A stretch of DNA of 64,000 bases from Nostoc sp. FACHB-110 (GCF_014697425.1 NZ_JACJRU010000033.1:1-64000), one strand, 5' to 3'. Shown: positions 45,561-54,494, counted from the first letter of the stretch. Notes: a model not told the origin generated them from the sequence alone. Numbers and translations are program-made.

Positions 45561-45597
45561 GCGCTAGGCCGTGCGTTCGAGACGCACCAGTCCCGTC
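45561..45597 (+). repeat. Right attachment site (att repeat 2, tRNA 3' fragment)
   Basis: An exact 37-bp copy of the tRNA-Arg 3' half without the 5' half, so it is not a tRNA gene. It marks the far end of the element. The base six positions before it differs from the tRNA (C for A in the anticodon loop). Confidence 0.93.
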
Positions 45598-45826
45598 GTT
45601 ACAAAAAATTAACCAAAAATTTAATTGGCAGTTTTTACGGAATCTTCTGAATTTGTGCTGAAGTTATCTATAAAGACTAGTCAATAGTGTTTATGCTTAA
45701 TTTCGCTTGCATAAACAGAAAATTTTTAGCCGAACTAGTGTGGTTTCGACAAAAATCTGCTACCCTAACATATATTTTTAACTGCTTCAGAGAATATTAC
45801 GTCTTAGTACACGAAATCATAGAGCC

Positions 45827-46423
45827 TTGAAGAACAATTTTTTGTTTACGGGTAAATCTTTTCGGTTTATGGTTCTTGCCTTACCCCTATTAATGTGGTT
45901 TGGTTACAAAGAAGTCCAAAAAGAAGATGCAAAACCTCAAGCCGTGTTAGTTTTGGGCGGTTCAACCAAAAAACTAGAGAGAGAAAAGTTTACAGCCGAG
46001 TTTGTACGTAGGCATCCAAATTTACCAATTTGGATTACGGGTGGGAGTCCACCTAGCTTTACCCGCAGAGTGTTTGCCAAAGCTGGAGTTGATCCCAAGC
46101 GGTTACACTTGGATTATGAAGCGGTAGATACAGTTACTAATTTTACCAGCTTAGTAGATGATTTGAAAGCCCACGGTATAAAAAGAGTTTATTTAATTAC
46201 ATCCGATTTCCATATGCGGCGTGCTTCGGTCATCGGCGAAATTGTCTTAGGTAGCCGAGGTATCGACTTTCAGCCTATATCTGTTCCTTCAAAATCACCA
46301 CCAGAGCCATTAGAAAAATCTATCCGTGATGGTGCTAGAGCTTTGGTATGGGTAGCAACTGGTTATACAGGTGCAAATGACCCGAATAAAGGGGGAAAAC
46401 CCAGAATTGAAAGCAGAAGATAA
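45827..46423 (+). CDS. YdcF/DUF218 (ElyC/SanA-like) membrane protein
   Basis: A 198-residue protein. One N-terminal membrane segment (about 15-27) is followed by a DUF218 Rossmann-like domain: AVLVLGGSTKKLEREKF, WITGGSP, DTVTNFTSLVDDL and VYLITSDFHMRRASVIGEIVL. The E. coli relatives SanA and ElyC act in envelope integrity; the enzymatic activity is unknown. The longest frame starts with TTG at 45827 (MKNNFLF); an ATG at 45869 would remove half the membrane segment's lead. It is the first gene beyond the integrative element. Confidence 0.82.
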   Translation: MKNNFLFTGKSFRFMVLALPLLMWFGYKEVQKEDAKPQAVLVLGGSTKKLEREKFTAEFVRRHPNLPIWITGGSPPSFTRRVFAKAGVDPKRLHLDYEAVDTVTNFTSLVDDLKAHGIKRVYLITSDFHMRRASVIGEIVLGSRGIDFQPISVPSKSPPEPLEKSIRDGARALVWVATGYTGANDPNKGGKPRIESRR

Positions 46424-46471
46424 AAAGTAAAAGAGCAAAAATAAATTTTTTACTTTTTACTTTTTACTTTT
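46421..46471. terminator. Bidirectional A/T-rich hairpin between convergent genes
   Basis: TAAAAAGTAAAAG (46421-46433) can pair with the heptamer array TTTTTAC x3 (46446-46466). It lies between the YdcF gene and the convergent DUF2288 gene and overlaps the former's stop codon. It is a second heptamer class besides GAAGTAT. Confidence 0.55.
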
Positions 46472-46479
46472 TTATTTGT

Positions 46480-46773
46480 TTAGGCAGCCATTTCTTGTAC
46501 TAAAACAAAGGGCTGTACAATTAGAGTGTTGAAGCGTTTTTGCCGATCGCAGTTCCATTGTCCTACTTGTTCTAAAGAAGGTTTGGTAATTAATTGCTCA
46601 TCAATCCACTGCTGTACGGATTGAGTGTTATCATTAGCGATCGCTTCCCCTACATCTAATAAGTTTAATCCTGGATCTACCAAAATCACTGCATCACGCT
46701 GTGCATGGGGAATCAACCAGTCCCATTCCGCTTCATCTAAACCTTCTGTTAACTCTGCTCGTAAATCTGACAT
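46480..46773 (-). CDS. DUF2288 family protein
   Basis: A 97-residue soluble protein. MSDLRAELTEGLDEAEWDWL opens it, then IPHAQRDAVILVDPGLNLLDVGEAIANDN and WIDEQLITKPS. This is the DUF2288 pattern as I remember it; the family is small and of unknown function in cyanobacteria and proteobacteria. Single gene, convergent with the YdcF gene. Confidence 0.8.
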   Translation of the reverse strand: MSDLRAELTEGLDEAEWDWLIPHAQRDAVILVDPGLNLLDVGEAIANDNTQSVQQWIDEQLITKPSLEQVGQWNCDRQKRFNTLIVQPFVLVQEMAA

Positions 46774-46859
46774 AATTGCACGTTTTTCTTGGTATATATT
46801 CGATTTTACATGAGAGCTTAGAGGCTAGGAAATAAATACAAATAACCAATAGCTACTGA

Positions 46860-47897
46860 CTAAACCTCAGCTTTCATCTCATCAATTTCAAATAAAGATA
46901 CTATTACTCCGGTAATCGGAATAGAAATAAAAACCCCTAATAATCCTGCTACTCTCGCACCTACTAATAAGGCAAAAAATACCACAACCGGATTAAGATT
47001 TAGCGCACCTTGCATAATTCTAGGTGCAATGAGATTGTCTTGAATTTGCTGAAGGATAATACAAGCAATTAATACTTTTAATGCTAGCCAAACGTTTTGA
47101 GATAAAACAATTAAAGTAATTGTGCTAACCCCTAAAGTTGCTCCTATACCGGGAATAATATCTAAAAAGCCGACAATTACAGATAATAATAAAGCAAAAG
47201 GCACTTGCAATATTACAAAGACAATAAAAGTAGTTATTGTTAAAAACAAACTCAATAATAATTGACCACGAAAGAAACCTAAAAAGCTGCGTCTGATGAT
47301 ATTTGTAAATTTGATGCGGCGTTGTTTAGGTACTATTTTTAAAATAAAATTCCACAGCTTGTCCCCATCTAGCAGCATGAAAAATGCTACAACAGCAATC
47401 AAAATAAAAGTAACAAAATTAGTCAACAACTGTTGTAAAAAAGTTAAGCTTGTGACTAAACCTGATATAGCCTGATTCCGCAATTGTTCTTCAATTACAC
47501 TTAAATCTATTTGCAGATTACGGTTGCGGAGAAATTCTTCGACTCTTTCTAAAAAAGGTGCAAGGGAACTTAAAAATCCGGAAATACTATCGATTAATTG
47601 CTGTCCTTGGGATAAAACCGCTATCCCCACTGTGATTAATAATCCGCCTAAAATCACAATGCTGAGTAAGAAAACAACAATGACAGCTACCCCATGAGGT
47701 AAAAATCGCCGTAACCAATTTACCGGGTAGCTGAGTAAAAAAGCTAAAATTGCCGCAAATGTAAAAATCACAATTACGGCTTCAAAGTATGCTAAAAGTT
47801 GTACAAAAGCCCAGCCTGCGGCCACTAACAACAAAAAGCGGACTAACGCTGAATTATTCAAGCGATTCCAAAAATTCTTGGCATCCAAGCCGGTCAT
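46860..47897 (-). CDS. AI-2E family (TqsA/YhhQ-type) transporter
   Basis: A 345-residue membrane protein with about eight helices. Signature segments are LLSYPVNWLRRFLPHGVAV near the start, IIGFLD-like IVGFLDIIPGIGATLG in the middle and LQQIQDNLIAPRIMQGALNLNP near the end. The family was named for autoinducer-2 export but includes sodium-proton antiporters and many uncharacterised members; AI-2 transport should not be assumed. It lies 100 bp after the plsC gene on the same strand. Confidence 0.9.
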   Translation of the reverse strand: MTGLDAKNFWNRLNNSALVRFLLLVAAGWAFVQLLAYFEAVIVIFTFAAILAFLLSYPVNWLRRFLPHGVAVIVVFLLSIVILGGLLITVGIAVLSQGQQLIDSISGFLSSLAPFLERVEEFLRNRNLQIDLSVIEEQLRNQAISGLVTSLTFLQQLLTNFVTFILIAVVAFFMLLDGDKLWNFILKIVPKQRRIKFTNIIRRSFLGFFRGQLLLSLFLTITTFIVFVILQVPFALLLSVIVGFLDIIPGIGATLGVSTITLIVLSQNVWLALKVLIACIILQQIQDNLIAPRIMQGALNLNPVVVFFALLVGARVAGLLGVFISIPITGVIVSLFEIDEMKAEV

Positions 47898-47997
47898 ATA
47901 ATATTTAAAAAATAAGTTAGTTTAGCGATCGCTAGTAGATATTAGCAACATATAAAAATACAGTGGCGATCGCTACTACCGAAAAGCATATTTCTCA

Positions 47998-48636
47998 TTA
48001 ACGTCCTAAATCGTGCATTTCGTTGATTACCTGTGTACACTTTTGGGTTACAGCTTCTAATTCATCTTTATTAGTAGAACTAGGTGCTGCAATTACCTGA
48101 CCAATTCTAATTGTTAGAGGAACCGCACGGGGTATGGATGAGCCTTTTTCTAAAATTCTTTCACTACCCCATAAACTCACAGGTAAAATCGGTGCTTGCG
48201 CCTTTGCGGCCAAGAGTGCTGCACCTTTTTTTGGGTCAGTAATTCTGCCATCAGGTGTGCGAGTCCCTTGTAAAAACACTCCCACAGCCCAACCATTTTC
48301 TAAACATTCTAAAGCTGCTCGAATGGCATTGCGATCGGCACTACCGCGACTCACAGGGTAAGCACCATATAGTTTAATAGCTTGGGCCAAAACCGGAATT
48401 TCAAATAACTCTTGTTTAGCCATATACGCTACCGGACGGCGCACGCAATTAGAAACTATCGGCGGGTCAAAATAGCTTGCATGATTACTCACAACTACCA
48501 AAGGATCTGATTGCGGTACATTCTCAACCCCATAAATCTTCCCGCGAAAGTAAGCATGAAGCATGGGGCTGACAATCGACCATTTGAAAGCGTGGTAAAG
48601 CGCCAGACTAATTAACGGTTCACGACTGCGAGACAT
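47998..48636 (-). CDS. plsC: 1-acyl-glycerol-3-phosphate acyltransferase
   Basis: A 212-residue acyltransferase of phosphatidic acid synthesis. Motif I is NHASYFD (51-57), with the catalytic His52 and Asp57. Motif III reads FLQGTRTPDG, with Gln in place of the usual Glu, a form I believe is common in cyanobacteria. Motif IV is PILPVSLWG. It is the last gene of the minus-strand run plsX-fabH-fabD-plsC, so acyl chain initiation and lipid assembly are encoded together. An STRR array fills the gap to fabD. Confidence 0.9.
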   Translation of the reverse strand: MSRSREPLISLALYHAFKWSIVSPMLHAYFRGKIYGVENVPQSDPLVVVSNHASYFDPPIVSNCVRRPVAYMAKQELFEIPVLAQAIKLYGAYPVSRGSADRNAIRAALECLENGWAVGVFLQGTRTPDGRITDPKKGAALLAAKAQAPILPVSLWGSERILEKGSSIPRAVPLTIRIGQVIAAPSSTNKDELEAVTQKCTQVINEMHDLGR

Positions 48637-48638
48637 AA

Positions 48639-48716
48639 GAAGTATGAAGTATGAAGTGTGAAGTGTGAAGTGTGAAGTGTGAAGTCAAGTATTTCATACT
48701 TCATACTTCACACTTT
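48639..48716. repeat. STRR heptamer array between fabD and plsC
   Basis: GAAGTAT x2 then GAAGTGT x4 run directly from 48639, followed by inverted units (ACTTCATACTTCACACTTT) to 48716. The arms can form a long hairpin inside what looks like an operon, and may attenuate plsC. Confidence 0.85.
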
Positions 48717-48724
48717 CCAATTTC

Positions 48725-49606
48725 TTAGTCCAGTAATTCAGCAGCCTTACGGATGTTCTTTAAGATTAAATCCGTAACGGTGCGTTTAATTAACCCAGTT
48801 AAAACATTGCCAGGGCCAATTTCTATGACTTGTTCAATGTTGTTAGCAGGTAATTGCAGCGAAATTTCTCGCCAACGTACTGAACCTGTCATTTGCTGCG
48901 TGAGACGCTGTTTTAAAACTTCTGCGTCAGTTGCGGGTGTAGGTTCGACATTCGACATTACAGGTACAGTTGCAGGCTGAAATTCTACTGTCTCCAGAAT
49001 TTCTTGGAACTCATTAGCCGCAGCCGACATTAAATGTGAGTGAAACGCCCCAGAAACTTTTAATGGGGTAGCACGTTTAGCTTTAACTTGTGACATCACC
49101 GCTTGTACTGCGTCAGGAGTGCCAGAGATGACCACTTGTCCTGGACTGTTATCATTTGCCAAAACTACATCTGGCGTTTCGGCTATCACTTTATCTAATT
49201 GTTCGCGGTCAAAGTTCATCAAAGCTGCCATCATTCCACCAGCCGCACTATCCATCAGTTCAGCACGGCGTTTGACTAAACGTAAACCCGCTGACCATTC
49301 AAAAACTCCAGCGACGTAAAGGGCAATGTACTCACCTAAACTATGGCCAGCCACTAAATCTGGTTGATGTCCGCGTTCCTGCAACAAGTCAGCAAGAATA
49401 CTTTCTACTACATAAAGACAGGGCTGAGTGTAAAGTGTCTGTCCTAGCATTTCTTCTTGGTTTTGGCAGATGTCGCTAACAGACCAGCCTAAAATTTCTT
49501 CAGCTTGAGTAAATTTTGCTTTAGCACCTGGTATATCTAATAAGTCTGTTCCCATTCCCAGTGCTTGGGAACCTTGTCCGGGAAACACCCATACGGTTTT
49601 AGTCAT
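48725..49606 (-). CDS. fabD: Malonyl-CoA:ACP transacylase
   Basis: A 293-residue enzyme loading malonyl groups on ACP. It has an opening FPGQGSQ (8-14), the nucleophile Ser89 in GHSLGEY, the catalytic His in GAFHSHLM and the closing VIEIGPGNVLTGL. Full length. It lies 90 bp after fabH on the same strand. The GTNNCT-free spacer holds an STRR/CATTAGTC repeat (49616-49690). Confidence 0.96.
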   Translation of the reverse strand: MTKTVWVFPGQGSQALGMGTDLLDIPGAKAKFTQAEEILGWSVSDICQNQEEMLGQTLYTQPCLYVVESILADLLQERGHQPDLVAGHSLGEYIALYVAGVFEWSAGLRLVKRRAELMDSAAGGMMAALMNFDREQLDKVIAETPDVVLANDNSPGQVVISGTPDAVQAVMSQVKAKRATPLKVSGAFHSHLMSAAANEFQEILETVEFQPATVPVMSNVEPTPATDAEVLKQRLTQQMTGSVRWREISLQLPANNIEQVIEIGPGNVLTGLIKRTVTDLILKNIRKAAELLD

Positions 49607-49697
49607 TGGTCAACGGAAGTATGAAGTCTGAAGTCTGAAAGTAAATGAGTATTAATCATTAGTCATTTACAAAGGACAAATGACTAATGACAAAATA

Positions 49698-50690
49698 TTA
49701 TTTTCCCCATTGGAAGATGGCTGCACCCCAGGTTAAACCTGCGCCAAAGCCGGATGCAGCAATAATGTCATTGGGTTTAATTTTGCCTTGTTGCACTGCT
49801 TCATCTAAGGCCAGAGGGATAGAAGCAGCAGAGGTATTGCCGTAATTGGCAAGGTTACTAATAACTTTCTGTTCGGGAATTGCTAGACGTTGGGCAACAG
49901 CATCTAATATGCGTTGATTAGCTTGATGCAGTACTAGCCAATCTATTTGTTCAACAGTCAAATTAGCTTCAAATAAAGCTTTATCAATAATTTCTGGCAC
50001 TTTTTGGACAGCAAAGCGGTATACTTCTTTGCCGTTCATTGTGATGGGTTGGTAAGTGCCTTGAGAAATGTTGATGCCTGGGAGTAATTCTTGAGCAGAA
50101 GCGGCATAGCCAAGGTTTAGCTGATGATTTAGATTACCATCACTTTTAAGGGCAAAGCCCAACAAGCGATCGCTCTCGGCAGATTGGAGAACGACAGCAC
50201 CCGCCCCATCGCCAAATAACACGCAAGTTTTCCGGTCTTGCCAATCTACCCAACGAGAGAGGATGTCTGCCCCAATCAACAGTACATTCTGATATACCCC
50301 TGTTCTGATGTATTGAGCAGCCGTTACTAGCCCAAATACAAAGCCAGAACAAGCGGCGGTTAAATCAAATGCTACTGCTTTTGTTGCGCCTAACTTGGCT
50401 TGGACTTGACAAGCCGTACCAAACAAATCATCTGGGGTCGATGTTGCCAGCAAAATCAGATCCAATTCAGTGGCTTGAATTCCGGCAGATGCGATCGCTT
50501 TTTCCCCTGCTGCCGCTGCCAAGTCACTCAAAGAACCCGGAGGTTGTGACACTCGTCGTTGACGAATTCCCGTTCTTGTGGTAATCCATTCATCTGATGT
50601 TTCAACCAGTGCTGTTAGTGCCTGGTTGTCGAGGGAAGTTTCGGGAACTGCCGAGCCACTTCCTGTAAATGCTATGCCTAACTTTTGCAC
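49698..50690 (-). CDS. fabH: 3-oxoacyl-ACP synthase III
   Basis: A 330-residue condensing enzyme that starts fatty-acid synthesis from acetyl-CoA and malonyl-ACP. The catalytic triad is Cys114 in TAACSGF, His in LHQANQRI (about 256) and Asn in ANYGNTSAAS (about 286). The N-terminal DEWITTRTGIRQRR is typical. It is 92 bp downstream of plsX. Confidence 0.97.
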   Translation of the reverse strand: MQKLGIAFTGSGSAVPETSLDNQALTALVETSDEWITTRTGIRQRRVSQPPGSLSDLAAAAGEKAIASAGIQATELDLILLATSTPDDLFGTACQVQAKLGATKAVAFDLTAACSGFVFGLVTAAQYIRTGVYQNVLLIGADILSRWVDWQDRKTCVLFGDGAGAVVLQSAESDRLLGFALKSDGNLNHQLNLGYAASAQELLPGINISQGTYQPITMNGKEVYRFAVQKVPEIIDKALFEANLTVEQIDWLVLHQANQRILDAVAQRLAIPEQKVISNLANYGNTSAASIPLALDEAVQQGKIKPNDIIAASGFGAGLTWGAAIFQWGK

Positions 50691-50782
50691 TCCTGCTCTC
50701 CCAAGCTCTCAGCGTTTTGATCGTTTGTCCTTATGCCTTTCAACCAATCAAGGACAAATAACGCATGACAAATAACCCATTA

Positions 50783-51808
50783 CTAACCACTATCACGCTG
50801 TAGGATTTCGTATTGGGATCGAAGTCTTTGCAGCACTTGATTATCCACTGCTTCTTTTGCCATACGTATTGCACTAAAAATTGAAGGTGCTTGCGAACTG
50901 CCGTGGCCGATAAAACAAACTCCAGCCACACCTAACAGTAAAGCACCTCCATGCTCCGCATGATCCATGCGCTGCTTAATTCGCTTGAGATTTGGTTTTA
51001 AAAGAGCAGTTCCAATTTGGCCGTGCAAGCCTTGGGGCAGTTCTTCACGTAAAATTTGCAGAATTACTCCTCCCAGAGATTCGGCAAATTTTAATAACAC
51101 ATTGCCAACAAAGCCATCACACACAATCACATCAAATTGCCCGGAAAGCACATCACGCCCTTCAGCATTACCGACAAAATTGATATTCGAGTTTTCTCGC
51201 AGTAGTTGATGAGCGCGGAGTGCTTGCTCATTGCCCTTGGTATCTTCTTCGCCAATATTGAGTAAACCTACTTTGGGTGCATCCATTCCCAAAACATATT
51301 GGCTGTAAATCGAACCCATCACCGCAAACTGCTCTAAAAATTTAGGGCGGCAGTCTACATTTGCACCCACATCCAGTATTAGTACTGGCTTACCAGCCAT
51401 AATTGTGGGGAAAACTGTACCAATTGCTGGGCGATCAATTCCTGGCAATCTTCCTAAACGCAGCAATGCTGATGCCATAGCTGCCCCAGAGTGTCCAGCA
51501 GAAAATACAGCATCTGCCTGCTGATTTTTTACTAAATCCATTGCCACATTAATCGAAGCCTTGCGTTTGCGTCTAACCGCATTTAAAGGCTCCTCGTCCA
51601 TAGCCACAGCTTCTTCAGCAGGAACTATCTCCACCCGCTCCAAAGTAGTTTTTGGCGGCATGACAGCTTTAATTTGTTGGGGATCACCAACTAGCAAGAC
51701 TTTCACACCCAATTCTTCACTGGCGCGTAATGCACCAGCAACGATTTCACCGGGTGCGTGATCCCCCCCCATTGCGTCAATTGCTATCCGTGCGCAAGTC
51801 GATCCCAT
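50783..51808 (-). CDS. plsX: Phosphate acyltransferase PlsX
   Basis: A 341-residue enzyme making acyl-phosphate from acyl-ACP for glycerolipid synthesis. It has IAIDAMGGDHAPGEIV near the start, SAGHSGAAM, DVGANVDC and LLNIGEEDTKGNE. It heads the cluster plsX-fabH-fabD-plsC on the minus strand, an arrangement common in bacteria. The upstream spacer 51809-52112 contains a small CGGGGGAACCCCC-centred repeat (about 51927-51950) and STRR units, with no gene. Confidence 0.95.
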   Translation of the reverse strand: MGSTCARIAIDAMGGDHAPGEIVAGALRASEELGVKVLLVGDPQQIKAVMPPKTTLERVEIVPAEEAVAMDEEPLNAVRRKRKASINVAMDLVKNQQADAVFSAGHSGAAMASALLRLGRLPGIDRPAIGTVFPTIMAGKPVLILDVGANVDCRPKFLEQFAVMGSIYSQYVLGMDAPKVGLLNIGEEDTKGNEQALRAHQLLRENSNINFVGNAEGRDVLSGQFDVIVCDGFVGNVLLKFAESLGGVILQILREELPQGLHGQIGTALLKPNLKRIKQRMDHAEHGGALLLGVAGVCFIGHGSSQAPSIFSAIRMAKEAVDNQVLQRLRSQYEILQRDSG

Positions 51809-52051
51809 TGCTCAGAGCTTCTAGAAACCTTACAAATTTTACCAGATGGCTTTGTTAAAAAACCGTAACTTTTTCACTGCCAAATTACCATACTCAGTAA
51901 TGAGTGTTGAGTCACCGAAGTTTGCTCAACGGGGGAACCCCCACACGCAACTTCTCGCTGAGTGCTGAGTCAAGTAAAAAATATTCAGTACTCCGCATCA
52001 TTAGTCATTATTGCAACTTGTTTTGGCGGCAAGCCCAAGATAACACGAATA

Positions 52052-52122
52052 AAGTATGAATTATGAAGTATGAAGTCTAAAAACTCATATTTCAGACTTC
52101 ATACTTCAGACTTCACACTTCA
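52052..52122. repeat. STRR hairpin at the 3' end of pepA
   Basis: GAAGTATGAAGTCT (52065-52078) pairs perfectly with AGACTTCATACTTC (52094-52107), a 14-bp stem. The next heptamer supplies the pepA stop codon. It is probably the terminator of pepA. Confidence 0.85.
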
Positions 52123-53597
52123 GTTCCTAGTACCCAGTTAACTAACATGCGCACACCGTAGCCAGTTGCGCCGGGGCCGTTGTAACCGTTTTCTTTGTCT
52201 GCCCAGACTGGCCCTGCAATGTCTAAGTGCGCCCAAGGGGTATCTTTGACGAATTGCTTGAGGAATAGGGCTGCGGTAATTGAACCACCAGGACGCGGCC
52301 CGGTGTTTTTCATATCGGCAATCCCCGATTTCAAGCCTTCAAAATATTTTTCTTCCATTGGCATCCGCCAAATTTTTTCACCGGATGTGCCAGCAGCTGT
52401 TTCTAACTGGGAAGCCAAGGCATCATGGGGGGTGTATAATCCAGCGATATCTTCACCCAAAGCAATTACGTTTGCACCTGTGAGGGTGGCTAAATCCACG
52501 ATCGCATCTAAGCCTAATTTATCTGTATATACCAAAGCATCAGCCAAGGTTAAACGCCCTTCAGCATCGGTGTTATTCACTTCGATTGTTTTGCCATTAG
52601 AAGCTTTGAGGATGTCGCCTGGGTGCATAGCGCGCCCGCTAATCATGTTTTCAGTGACGGCAGAGATAAAGTGAACTTCGGCATCTGGCTTGAGTTGGGC
52701 AATTGCTTTGGCTGCACCCAAGGTAGCAGCTGCACCTCCCATGTCAATTTTCATGGTTTCAATTCCGCTACCTGCACCTTTAATATTCAATCCCCCAGAA
52801 TCAAAGGTTAAACCTTTACCGATAATCGCTAGTTTCTTGGTGGGTGTACCTTCTGGTTTGTAGGTGAGGTGAATGAATTTGGGTGGTAAGTCAGAGGCTT
52901 GGGCAACGCCTAAAAAAGCACCCATACCCAGTTTTTCACAATCTTCTTTTTCCAGGATTTGTAATTGCAAGCCGTAGTCTTTGGCAATTTCTTGGGCAGT
53001 TTCGGCCATTGTAATGGGTGTAACTGTGTTGGCTGGGGCGGCTACCAACTCCCTGGCTAAAATTACCCCAGATACAATTTGATTGGCACGCTTGAGCGCA
53101 TCCTCTTGACCTTCAAAGCCCAGTAACTCGACAGTTTCAACTTTTGCGCCTTTATCATCTGGTTCTGATTTAAAGCGCACATCTTGATATAAAGCTAACT
53201 CTACACCTTCTGCGATCGCTTGGGCTGTGGCTGCTGGATCGTTATTCCACAAGGGAAAGCTAAATCCGAGCGTTTTGCTTTTTTGCTTTTTGGCTACCTT
53301 CGCCGCTGCCGCCGCCGCCCGCCGCAGACTATCTATTTTGAGTGCGTCTGGTTTTCCTAAACCAACTAAAATTACTTTTTTAACTGAACCACCGCCACCG
53401 ACTCGAGTAAAGACCGTGCTGTTGGTTTTGGCGGTAAATTCTTCTTCGGCAATGACTTCTTTTAAGATGCCAGCGAACTTTTCATTCAAAGTCGCCAGTT
53501 CACCTGTTAACTCTACCGCATCTTCAAATAATCCAATTGCCAAACTATCGCCTGCCCACTCCAACAGAGGCTGATTACTAAGTTTAATTGTTGCCAT
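52113..53597 (-). CDS. pepA: Leucyl aminopeptidase PepA
   Basis: A 494-residue M17 dizinc aminopeptidase. The C-terminal catalytic domain has GKGLTFDSGGLNIKG, MKIDMGGAA and the signature NTDAEGRL; the less conserved N-terminal domain includes GGGGSVKKVILVGLGK. It is cytoplasmic, releases N-terminal residues and in some bacteria also binds DNA. The last codons GAAGTG-TGA fall in an STRR heptamer. Single gene. Confidence 0.96.
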   Translation of the reverse strand: MATIKLSNQPLLEWAGDSLAIGLFEDAVELTGELATLNEKFAGILKEVIAEEEFTAKTNSTVFTRVGGGGSVKKVILVGLGKPDALKIDSLRRAAAAAAKVAKKQKSKTLGFSFPLWNNDPAATAQAIAEGVELALYQDVRFKSEPDDKGAKVETVELLGFEGQEDALKRANQIVSGVILARELVAAPANTVTPITMAETAQEIAKDYGLQLQILEKEDCEKLGMGAFLGVAQASDLPPKFIHLTYKPEGTPTKKLAIIGKGLTFDSGGLNIKGAGSGIETMKIDMGGAAATLGAAKAIAQLKPDAEVHFISAVTENMISGRAMHPGDILKASNGKTIEVNNTDAEGRLTLADALVYTDKLGLDAIVDLATLTGANVIALGEDIAGLYTPHDALASQLETAAGTSGEKIWRMPMEEKYFEGLKSGIADMKNTGPRPGGSITAALFLKQFVKDTPWAHLDIAGPVWADKENGYNGPGATGYGVRMLVNWVLGTEV

Positions 53598-53727
53598 TTT
53601 GGGATTTTGTTTAAAGATTCCTTCTTGTACCAGTATTGCTCAAAATTCTGAAGTCAGAAGTATGAAGTATGAAAGGGCAAATCGCCAGTGACTTTTATAA
53701 TTGAAACATCTCAACCTTCTGTATGGC

Positions 53728-54459
53728 ATGACTATGACCTCAGCCTTGACTCCAAATCAACGCTCAGAAGTGTTCTATCCTAGTTCCGATGGTGAACCAG
53801 TGGCAGAAAGCTATGCTCATTTATGTGTATTACTGGCGACACTAGAAATTCTGCGTCAGTATTTAGTAGGACAACAAGCAACAGTCCTTGCCAACCAATT
53901 TCTCTACTACGCTCAAGGGTTTCCTAAGTTGCGTGTTGCTCCTGATGTGATGGTGATTTTTAATGTCACGCCTGGTGGTCGAGATAACTATAAAGTGTGG
54001 GAAGAAGGGGAAGTTCCATCGGTGATTTTTGAGATGACTTCGGCGGGGACGAAAAATCACGATCAGGAATTTAAGAAGACTTTGTACGAGCAACTTGGTG
54101 TAAAAGAATACTGGCTATTTGACCCCAGAGGCGAATGGGTACAAGGACAGTTGCGGGGTTATCGGTTGCGGCAAGATTCTTATGAGTTGATTATGGACAA
54201 TCGCAGTGAACCATTAGGTTTGCGGTTGCAGGTAGAAGGAGAACTGATTGCTTTTTACCGAGAAGATACAGGAGAGAAATTACTGAACCCCACAGAACAG
54301 GCACAAGCACTACGCGAGGCACAACAAAGAATAGATGCAGAAGCTTTAGCTCGACAGCAAGCTGAACAAGCTCGACAGCAAGCCGAACAGCAAGTAGAGC
54401 AATTAAAGCAACGTCTCCGAGAACTGGGTATTGATCCTGAGCAATTTGAGCAGGAGTAG
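53728..54459 (+). CDS. Uma2 family (DUF820) PD-(D/E)XK nuclease-like protein
   Basis: A 243-residue protein of the large cyanobacterial Uma2/DUF820 family. Core residues are VAPDVMVIF, VPSVIFEMTSAGT (the Glu of the PD-(D/E)XK site), KKTLYEQLGVKEYWLFDP, then a C-terminal Gln/Ala-rich coiled coil (AEALARQQAEQARQQAEQQVEQL). Families of these genes run to dozens of copies in Nostocales; their role is unclear. Starts at 53701 (TTG), 53728 and 53734 are possible; I chose the first ATG. Its last 33 bases are duplicated 221 bp downstream. Confidence 0.85.
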   Translation: MTMTSALTPNQRSEVFYPSSDGEPVAESYAHLCVLLATLEILRQYLVGQQATVLANQFLYYAQGFPKLRVAPDVMVIFNVTPGGRDNYKVWEEGEVPSVIFEMTSAGTKNHDQEFKKTLYEQLGVKEYWLFDPRGEWVQGQLRGYRLRQDSYELIMDNRSEPLGLRLQVEGELIAFYREDTGEKLLNPTEQAQALREAQQRIDAEALARQQAEQARQQAEQQVEQLKQRLRELGIDPEQFEQE

Positions 54460-54494
54460 AGGCTGGGGACTGGAGGCTAGAGGCTAATCTTGGA
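54427..54494 (+). repeat. Direct repeat A, 3' end of the Uma2 gene
   Basis: 68 bp covering the last codons, stop and 35 bp beyond, repeated at 54648-54715 with four mismatches (64 of 68 identical). Confidence 0.85.

Larger units (their letters stand above)
43394..45597 (+). mobile_element. 2.2-kb mini integrative element in tRNA-Arg
   Basis: Bounded by the 37-bp repeat of the tRNA 3' end. Content: a tyrosine integrase gene beginning about 170 bp from the tRNA, one 98-residue protein gene, and about 400 bp of non-coding DNA with paired GAATATG motifs and TTAAGGGTA repeats. No replication, transfer or cargo genes are visible, so it is either a minimal satellite mobilised by its own integrase or a deleted relic of a larger island. 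Confidence 0.88.

Noticed and set aside
45555..45597. Second tRNA-Arg gene
   Set aside because: Only the 3' half is present; no acceptor 5' strand, D-arm or full anticodon stem, so it is the att repeat.
46860..47897. Autoinducer-2 exporter
   Set aside because: The family name is historical; nothing in the window supports AI-2 signalling.
48639..48716. CRISPR-like array
   Set aside because: Units are 7 bp with no spacers; it is an STRR heptamer array.
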